In this document: in pieces, positions 6,828 through 8,887 of the stretch
Layout of the letters: every line of letters begins with the position of its first letter
How positions within the stretch are numbered: the first letter of the stretch is position 1
NCBI GenBank assembly: GCA_031368465.1
Contig: JANMNT010000271.1
Coordinates: 1-8,887, forward strand
Source: UKL13-2 sp031368465
GTDB lineage: Bacteria > Pseudomonadota > Gammaproteobacteria > Burkholderiales > Usitatibacteraceae
Direction: 5' to 3'
DNA: 8,887 nt
Notes under the pieces: generated by a model
Told to the model about the DNA's origin: nothing
Databases searched by the model: none
Seen by the model: the letters and a program-made list of their open reading frames with translations, nothing else
Translations under genes and position numbers: made by a program

Positions 6828-7952
6828 ATGGATCCTACTACCGCCCCCAATCTTGCTGTCACCGTTGCGTGGCTGTCGTTTGCCGTGTCGTTTGTACTCG
6901 GCGCCATTTCAGCACGCACACAATTTTGCACACTCGGTGCCGTTTCCGATATCGTCAACATGAACGACTGGTCACGCATGCGCATGTGGGTGCTGGCGAT
7001 GGCGGTGGCCATTATCGGTGCGCAGGCGCTGTATGCCATGGGCGCGGTTGACCTTTCCAAGTCGTTTTACACACGCCCCAATGTCACTTGGTTATCGTAT
7101 ATCGTCGGCGGCCTGATGTTCGGTATCGGCATGACGCTGGCATCGGGTTGTGGCAGCCGCACGCTAGTGCGCATCGGCGGCGGCAACGTGAAGTCACTGG
7201 TGGTGTTTGTATTTCTGGGCATCGCCGCCTATATGACCATGAAAGGCCTGTTTGCCGTCTGGCGGGTGGCGTCGATCGACAAGGTGGCACTCGATCTCGC
7301 GGCCAACGGTGTGACCTCACAAGAGTTTGGGTCGGTATTTGCCGCCATGCTCGGCGTCAGCAAAAAAGCCGCACAGATCGGTGTGGCCGTCGTCGTTGCC
7401 GGCGCCATGTTGGTGTGGGTGTTGATGAGCCACGATTTTCGTCGCTCACTCGATGGCTGGCTCGGCGGGCTCGGTTATGGTCTTGCGGTGGTGGCCGGTT
7501 GGTATATCACAGCCCACATTGGTTTTGGCGAGAACCAAGAAACACTCGAGATGATGTTTTTTGGCACCAACAGCCGCGCCGCGGAATCACTCACCTTTGT
7601 CGCACCCATCGGCTATTCGTTGGAGCTGTTGATGTTGTGGAGCGACAAATCGCTGATTGTCACGTTTGGCATTGCCTCCACCATCGGCATGATCCTTGGT
7701 TCGTTTGTGTACGCGATTGTGTTTCGACGTTTTCGCTGGGAGGGATTTGGCAGCGTGGATGACACGCGCAATCACATCATCGGTGCGGTGCTGATGGGGG
7801 CGGGCGGTGTGACCGCAATGGGCTGCACCATCGGTCAGGGTGTCACCGGTCTATCAACACTGGCGGTCGGCTCGTTCCTCGCGCTCGCCGCGATGATCAT
7901 CGGCTGTGCTGCGACGCTGAAATATCAATTTTGGAAAATGATGCAGGAATGA
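6828..7952 (+). CDS. YeeE/YedE-family transporter, probable thiosulfate/sulfur-compound importer
   Basis: This 374-residue protein is almost entirely hydrophobic, with nine or ten membrane segments (roughly 10-28, 53-73, 88-108, 122-142, 183-203, 209-231, 257-271, 276-298, 316-338 and 345-362). Three cysteines sit in the family motifs: C34 in ARTQFCTLGAVSD, C108 in LASGCGSRTLVRIGGGN and C333 in AMGCTIGQGVTGLS. In the structurally studied YeeE/TsuA these three form a thiosulfate relay through the membrane; this is family knowledge, and the substrate here is inferred. The pseudo-twofold repeat of the GCGSRTL and GCTIGQG segments is visible. The gap after queC is 76 nt with no obvious ribosome site, so the gene may be a separate unit. 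No TusA/SirA or YedF partner gene lies next to it. A selenium-related or other sulfur substrate is possible. Confidence 0.88.
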   Translation: MDPTTAPNLAVTVAWLSFAVSFVLGAISARTQFCTLGAVSDIVNMNDWSRMRMWVLAMAVAIIGAQALYAMGAVDLSKSFYTRPNVTWLSYIVGGLMFGIGMTLASGCGSRTLVRIGGGNVKSLVVFVFLGIAAYMTMKGLFAVWRVASIDKVALDLAANGVTSQEFGSVFAAMLGVSKKAAQIGVAVVVAGAMLVWVLMSHDFRRSLDGWLGGLGYGLAVVAGWYITAHIGFGENQETLEMMFFGTNSRAAESLTFVAPIGYSLELLMLWSDKSLIVTFGIASTIGMILGSFVYAIVFRRFRWEGFGSVDDTRNHIIGAVLMGAGGVTAMGCTIGQGVTGLSTLAVGSFLALAAMIIGCAATLKYQFWKMMQE

Positions 7953-7972
7953 ATTTGAAAGTCTATTATTGG

Positions 7973-8008
7973 CGGGTGTTTCGGAGCAAAAGTGGCTGAA
8001 ACAACCCG
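7973..8008 (+). terminator. Long hairpin downstream of the YeeE gene
   Basis: CGGGTGTTTC (7973-7982) pairs with GAAAC (7998-8002) and ACCCG (8004-8008), leaving A8003 bulged. Inside, AGC (7985-7987) pairs with GCT (7995-7997) around a seven-base loop. It starts 20 nt past the transporter stop, the usual place for a terminator, but TTAATAAAGG follows instead of a T run on this strand. A rho-independent terminator is therefore doubtful; 3' end protection is the alternative. Confidence 0.45.
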
Positions 8009-8036
8009 TTAATAAAGGAGTTTGTGATTGCTAATG

Positions 8037-8053
8037 ACGTTTGATCGAAACGT
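8037..8053 (+). repeat. Perfect dyad ACGTTT-N5-AAACGT
   Basis: The 17-base sequence ACGTTTGATCGAAACGT has perfect 6-base arms and a 5-base centre. It sits in the gap between the transporter gene and the small membrane-protein ORF. Such a symmetric site could bind a dimeric regulator or fold as a small RNA hairpin. No clear promoter was found beside it. Confidence 0.35.
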
Positions 8054-8111
8054 TTGGTGTGTCGGATCGTGCTGTATTGGGCTGCGCCGGCGTTTGATGG
8101 GTTCGGCGCAA

Positions 8112-8218
8112 TCGGCCAAAAGCGGACGTTCCCGATGATCACCCGATTACAAACTTAAACTCATTGAATCATGAGACCGGCGCCAATTTTCCTCTCGCAA
8201 TCGATGGGAATATCGAGC
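8112..8218 (+). repeat. Direct repeat copy A (about 107 bp) before the small membrane-protein ORF
   Basis: This copy runs from TCGGCCAAAAGCGGAC to GGGAATATCGAGC and aligns over its whole length with 8650-8755. By hand I count 88 identical positions of 107 with one single-base gap, about 82%. Most differences are transitions. The best-kept blocks are TCGGCCAA, GCGGAC, TAAACT, TTGAATCATGA, CAATTTTCCTC and ATGGGAATATCGAGC. It ends 22 nt before the ATG at 8241. Homology stops there: sequence after copy A does not match sequence after copy B, so the two are not a tandem duplication that includes a gene. It lacks long inverted arms and has no transposase. Confidence 0.85.
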
Positions 8219-8240
8219 TTGGCTCCTTAAATTTCCGAGC

Positions 8241-8606
8241 ATGAACCTCGATTGGGCAAAAATCACTTCCGTCGTTATCCTTGCCTACTTGGCGCTTGGG
8301 ATCAGCCCCATTTTTGCTGGCGAAATTAGTGGAGAGATTGTGGTGTTTTGGTTCACCAGACCACTTTTTATCGGAACTCTTAGTGTCGGGCTTATTGTTG
8401 CATTCGGTCTTTGGCAGCAATACAACATTGCATGGTGGCTGGGAGTTGTTGCAACCGTGGCCCAACTACTTCGTCTCGCTGAATTTTGGTTCTCAACACC
8501 CGAATTGCCATTAATCAATCTCGTGCAACACGGTTTAGTTTTAACAGTTCTTGTCCTTCTGTTACTGCCTATGACTCGGAAGCTGTGTGTTCGCCCAATT
8601 GGATAA
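8241..8606 (+). CDS. Small hydrophobic membrane protein, unknown function
   Basis: This ORF gives 121 residues and I do not recognise the family. About four membrane helices can be drawn: residues 9-27, 32-57, 62-80 and 90-110. The second and third are joined by a short WQQYN turn followed by AWWLG. The C-terminus is basic (TRKLCVRPIG). The ATG at 8241 has only a weak GAG-type ribosome site, and the frame is open back to 8175 without another good ATG. Base and codon use is more AT-rich than in the genes upstream, and direct repeats stand on both sides (8112-8218 and 8650-8755), which together suggest a later arrival. The hydrophobic pattern and clean start and stop favour a real gene over chance. 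ORFs on the opposite strand here are its shadows. Confidence 0.6.
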   Translation: MNLDWAKITSVVILAYLALGISPIFAGEISGEIVVFWFTRPLFIGTLSVGLIVAFGLWQQYNIAWWLGVVATVAQLLRLAEFWFSTPELPLINLVQHGLVLTVLVLLLLPMTRKLCVRPIG

Positions 8607-8649
8607 GTGCAGAGATCAAGAATCTTCTGATAGATTGGCGATGATGTTT

Positions 8650-8755
8650 TCGGCCAATAGCGGACCTTCCCGCTGGTCGTCCAATTACGAATCTAAACTT
8701 GTTGAATCATGAAACCTGCTCAATTTTCCTCCCGCCATCAATGGGAATATCGAGC
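8650..8755 (+). repeat. Direct repeat copy B (about 106 bp) after the small membrane-protein ORF
   Basis: This is the second copy of the element at 8112-8218, in the same orientation, offset by 538 bases before a single-base gap and 537 after. It begins TCGGCCAATAGCGGACC and ends GGGAATATCGAGC. It starts 43 nt past the stop of the small ORF, so the ORF sits almost exactly between the copies. The flanking bases on both outer sides differ between copies. Confidence 0.85.
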
Positions 8756-8887
8756 CTTATATCTTGCGGATTAGGTATTGTATCTGCGGCGCGGCAGTCT
8801 GATGAGCCTTGAGGCTGGGCAATCAAGCCTGTGGGTCAGCGTATGACGCCGTGCTGTTTTCTTGATTAACCCGAACAGTTGTCTGGG
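8756..8887. other. Window end with no supportable gene
   Basis: I see no convincing gene here. A plus-strand ATG at 8803 gives only 14 codons. On the minus strand one frame is open from the window edge back to about 8770 and is rich in Arg, so the end of a gene lying beyond the window cannot be excluded. CTTGA (8811-8815) and TCAAG (8823-8827) form a short inverted repeat of unknown meaning. Confidence 0.4.

Noticed and set aside
8169..8518. Minus-strand frames opposite the small membrane-protein ORF
   Set aside because: They are rich in Asn, Lys, Pro and Ser with no pattern, while the plus frame gives clear membrane helices.
8112..8755. Integron gene cassette with attC sites
   Set aside because: One GTTGAAT (8701-8707) fits the GTTRRRY core, but copy A has ATTGAAT, no matching RYYYAAC partner was found, and the repeats do not fold into the long imperfect palindrome attC needs. 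No integrase is seen.
1..8887. CRISPR array, tRNA or rRNA
   Set aside because: No regularly spaced short repeats, no tRNA-like cloverleaf and no rRNA motifs were seen on either strand by eye.

Overview
The window carries a tol-pal cluster followed by two queuosine genes, all on the plus strand, and then a YeeE/YedE transporter gene. This gene order, the TolA type (a Trp-Leu-Pro segment just after the membrane anchor) and the TolQ/TolR sequences point to a Gram-negative Pseudomonadota member, gamma- or betaproteobacterial. The sequence alone does not decide between the two. Base composition looks moderately GC-rich up to about 7950 and visibly more AT-rich after that.

Bases 1-5263 hold the envelope cluster: the 3' part of ybgC, then tolQ, tolR, tolA, tolB, pal and cpoB. 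ybgC/tolQ overlap by 4 nt, and tolQ/tolR, tolR/tolA and tolA/tolB are 2-16 nt apart, so this block reads as one transcript. TolQ-TolR is the proton-driven inner-membrane motor, TolA spans the periplasm, TolB is the periplasmic propeller and Pal is the outer-membrane lipoprotein that grips peptidoglycan. CpoB is the periplasmic coiled-coil/TPR partner that links the complex to septal peptidoglycan synthesis. The two wider gaps, on either side of pal, each contain a well-formed hairpin, which suggests separate control of Pal dosage.

Bases 5278-6751 hold queE and queC, enzymes for the 7-deazaguanine (preQ0) precursor of queuosine. queE follows cpoB by 14 nt and overlaps queC by a few bases. QueE has an unusual N-terminal extension of about 50 residues that cannot be removed by choosing a later start. 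At 6828-7952 a YeeE/YedE-family membrane protein keeps three conserved cysteines and is probably a thiosulfate or related sulfur-compound importer.

Bases 7953-8887 differ in character. There is a strong hairpin just after the transporter gene, a perfect dyad, and a small four-helix membrane-protein ORF (8241-8606). That ORF lies between two diverged direct-repeat copies of about 107 bp (8112-8218 and 8650-8755, about 82% identical by my hand alignment). The repeat-ORF-repeat arrangement is the least explained part of the window and the best candidate for something not yet described. I found no tRNA, rRNA, CRISPR array, transposase or integrase.
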